Shown piece after piece: positions 14,653 through 15,857 of a stretch of 15,857 nt of DNA (its first letter is position 1; each line of letters begins with the position of its first letter). Source of the DNA: Nitrososphaerales archaeon TH5896 (lineage in GTDB: Archaea; Thermoproteota; Nitrososphaeria; Nitrososphaerales; Nitrososphaeraceae); contig JAATVP010000006.1 of NCBI GenBank assembly GCA_014523625.1, positions 1 to 15,857 on the forward strand. The letters are read 5' to 3'. A program made the translations under genes and the position numbers. The notes beneath the pieces were generated by a model. The model saw nothing but the letters and a program-made list of their open reading frames with translations. It made no database searches and had not been told where the DNA came from.

Positions 14653-15411
14653 TTAAGTCACATTTAGCAGATATGTAATGTCTGAAGAAGTAGGGTTCAC
14701 TCCAGGTGAAGTGAGAGCGCCTGTTGGAAAGACTCGAACTGTGTATGTAACGGTGTGCTTTCCTGGAGGCAATGGCTCAAGGAATACCCACCACCCATGG
14801 CTTCCTGCACGATAATCCCCGGGAACTTTATTTAGAATGTTGCTATCAGTAGGGAATGTAATGTTGAATCCTTTTGTATAGATCTCACTAACATTCTGTA
14901 AAGTAATTATCTTGTAATCCAATGTCCCAGAAATCAAGGACATCGTTACATCAAGTTTAGCAACAGGAATACCATCAACCTTAACCTCTGATCCAATCTT
15001 TCCTAGATTATATTCTTCCCTTGCACATTTCGTTAACTGTTCATCTGATAGGCCTCTATGGTCTGACGTATCGCAGAATGCATTCCACATAGGTATCAGG
15101 ATACCCTGATCGGATGAAATAGTACAGGCTTGATTATGAGTTCCACCAACAGCGCTGTTCATTAACATAACCATCGAACCCGATTCATGGATTAAGCATC
15201 CACCTGGTTTAGGAGTGGCTTGTTCCGGTGACAATGATACAACCCAGTTCCAGAATTCTGCTATCCAATCATCATATGACTTGCCAAATGGTGCCTCATC
15301 TTTCGAAAATAGTTCGACTCCATGAACAATGCTTGTGTCAACAAAGACAAGTGGGACTAAGAGACTCAAGAGAAATATACCAAAGACATACATGTATTTG
15401 GTGAAAGGCAA
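14653..15411 (-). CDS. Secreted or cell-surface protein with four conserved-type cysteines
   Basis: The product is 252 residues from a TTG at 15411, or 246 from the ATG at 15393. An N-terminal hydrophobic stretch (YVFGIFLLSLLVPLVFVDTSI) followed by a polar region is a signal peptide or single anchor, so the protein should act outside the membrane. The mature part begins with an aromatic-rich motif, SYDDWIAEFWNWVVSL, and contains four Cys (GGCLIH, QACTIS, NAFCDT, TKCARE) that could make two disulfides. The C-terminal third is beta-rich (LDYKIITLQ, GWWVFLEPLPPGKHTVTYTVRVFPTG), like an immunoglobulin-type or other surface beta domain. The reading frame before the TTG would encode KIKRN, a good basic signal-peptide head, but has no normal start codon. 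I do not know a function. It is divergent from the membrane protein at 15480. Confidence 0.75.
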   Translation of the reverse strand: MPFTKYMYVFGIFLLSLLVPLVFVDTSIVHGVELFSKDEAPFGKSYDDWIAEFWNWVVSLSPEQATPKPGGCLIHESGSMVMLMNSAVGGTHNQACTISSDQGILIPMWNAFCDTSDHRGLSDEQLTKCAREEYNLGKIGSEVKVDGIPVAKLDVTMSLISGTLDYKIITLQNVSEIYTKGFNITFPTDSNILNKVPGDYRAGSHGWWVFLEPLPPGKHTVTYTVRVFPTGALTSPGVNPTSSDITYLLNVT

Positions 15412-15454
15412 GTTTCTCTTAATCTTTTCGATGCATTAACCAACTAATCGAAAA

Positions 15455-15465
15455 ATGTATATTCA
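15455..15465. promoter_or_regulatory. Near-palindromic TATA element between two divergent genes
   Basis: ATGTATATTC reads as a TATA box on both strands (GAATATACAT on the minus strand). The minus-strand start would fall near 15432, about 20 bases before the TTG at 15411, and the plus-strand start near 15484, next to the TTG at 15480. One element could therefore drive both genes. Confidence 0.35.
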
Positions 15466-15479
15466 ATACGCATTGACAA

Positions 15480-15857
15480 TTGGCCACGCGTAGCATATAT
15501 CATAAAGCATGGGATAGAATCGCCCCATTTGTAACCCTGGATCTTACCAGAAGAAAATCGTTTATCTTCATTATGATCCTTTCGGCTATCTTCATTCTTG
15601 ATTCTGCCATAGTTAGGTTTTCTTCGTTTAGCGGAACTTCACTTCCGACCCTGCTTAATGTTGCCATCTTTGTGTTATTTTACACAATATTTGCAGCAGC
15701 CAGCCTATTTTTGGTCAAGTCAGTAAGGAAATTAGTGTCCGAGTACGAACACAAATTGATACTATCATTAAATGCCAAGTATTTTTATTACTTGATTAGC
15801 ATTACTCTAATCGCCACGTTCGTCATTATTTTGTGTATTATTCTACAAATCACAATC
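15480..15857 (+). CDS. Multipass membrane protein, partial (C-terminus outside window)
   Basis: A frame opens after a TGA at 15474-15476 and runs to the right edge, 126 codons from the TTG at 15480. The TTG is the only normal start before the first membrane segment; an ATG near 15570 falls inside that segment. The N-terminus (ATRSIYHKAWDRIAPFVTLDLTRRKS) is basic and should stay in the cytoplasm. Three hydrophobic segments follow: FIFIMILSAIFILDSAIV, LLNVAIFVLFYTIFAAASLF and YLISITLIATFVIILCIILQ. Between the second and third lies a charged loop (VKSVRKLVSEYEHK). I do not recognise the family. It is divergent from the secreted protein gene and may share its promoter element, so the two could be functionally linked at the cell envelope. 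Confidence 0.65.
   Translation, partial: MATRSIYHKAWDRIAPFVTLDLTRRKSFIFIMILSAIFILDSAIVRFSSFSGTSLPTLLNVAIFVLFYTIFAAASLFLVKSVRKLVSEYEHKLILSLNAKYFYYLISITLIATFVIILCIILQITI

Overview
The window looks like chromosomal DNA of an ammonia-oxidising archaeon of the Nitrososphaerota (Thaumarchaeota), probably a soil-type Nitrososphaera or Nitrosocosmicus relative. The evidence is two TFB (archaeal TFIIB) genes, an archaeal-type UMP kinase, small winged-helix regulators of the kind abundant in this phylum, an AT-rich base composition, and TATA boxes about 26 bases ahead of several start codons, which implies leaderless transcripts. The genus is an inference. I found no tRNA, rRNA, CRISPR array, transposase or integrase.

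Layout. Bases 1-560 hold the 5' part of a ribbon-helix-helix-like gene on the minus strand, divergent from the first TFB gene (561-1568, plus). A small Cys-rich protein follows (1804-1992), then about 600 bases without a gene. Next come a bacterial-type Ku gene (2619-3485, minus) and, divergent from it, a pyruvate-oxidase-like thiamine diphosphate enzyme (3838-5605, plus) that is interrupted by two single-base deletions. A small winged-helix regulator (5881-6147) and a TIM-barrel sugar isomerase/epimerase-like gene (6456-7250) lie on the minus strand. The second TFB gene (7601-8611, minus) has a damaged zinc ribbon. A 44-residue zinc-ribbon miniprotein is encoded at 8941-9075.

The right half contains a two-CBS-domain protein, an unrecognised 105-residue protein, a doubtful Lys/Asn-rich ORF on the minus strand, a small winged-helix gene that lacks a good start codon, and an orphan receiver-domain protein. 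These are followed by an HD-domain phosphohydrolase and UMP kinase pair (11936-13893), a small minus-strand gene, a secreted Cys-containing protein (minus), and the start of a multipass membrane protein that leaves the window on the right.

How the genes fit together. Much of the window is regulatory: two alternative basal transcription factors, an RHH-like protein, two winged-helix proteins, a receiver and small zinc-ribbon proteins. The two TFB promoters share the same leaderless geometry and carry several AATTACA boxes and a CCCGGGAC octamer, which suggests common or mutual control. Ku points to end-joining DNA repair, but no ligase partner is in view. HD phosphohydrolase and UMP kinase form a nucleotide-metabolism pair. 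The most unusual items are the TFB with a missing zinc ligand, the doubly frameshifted oxidase, the Ku gene in an archaeon, and the winged-helix gene whose coding frame runs upstream of any usable start.
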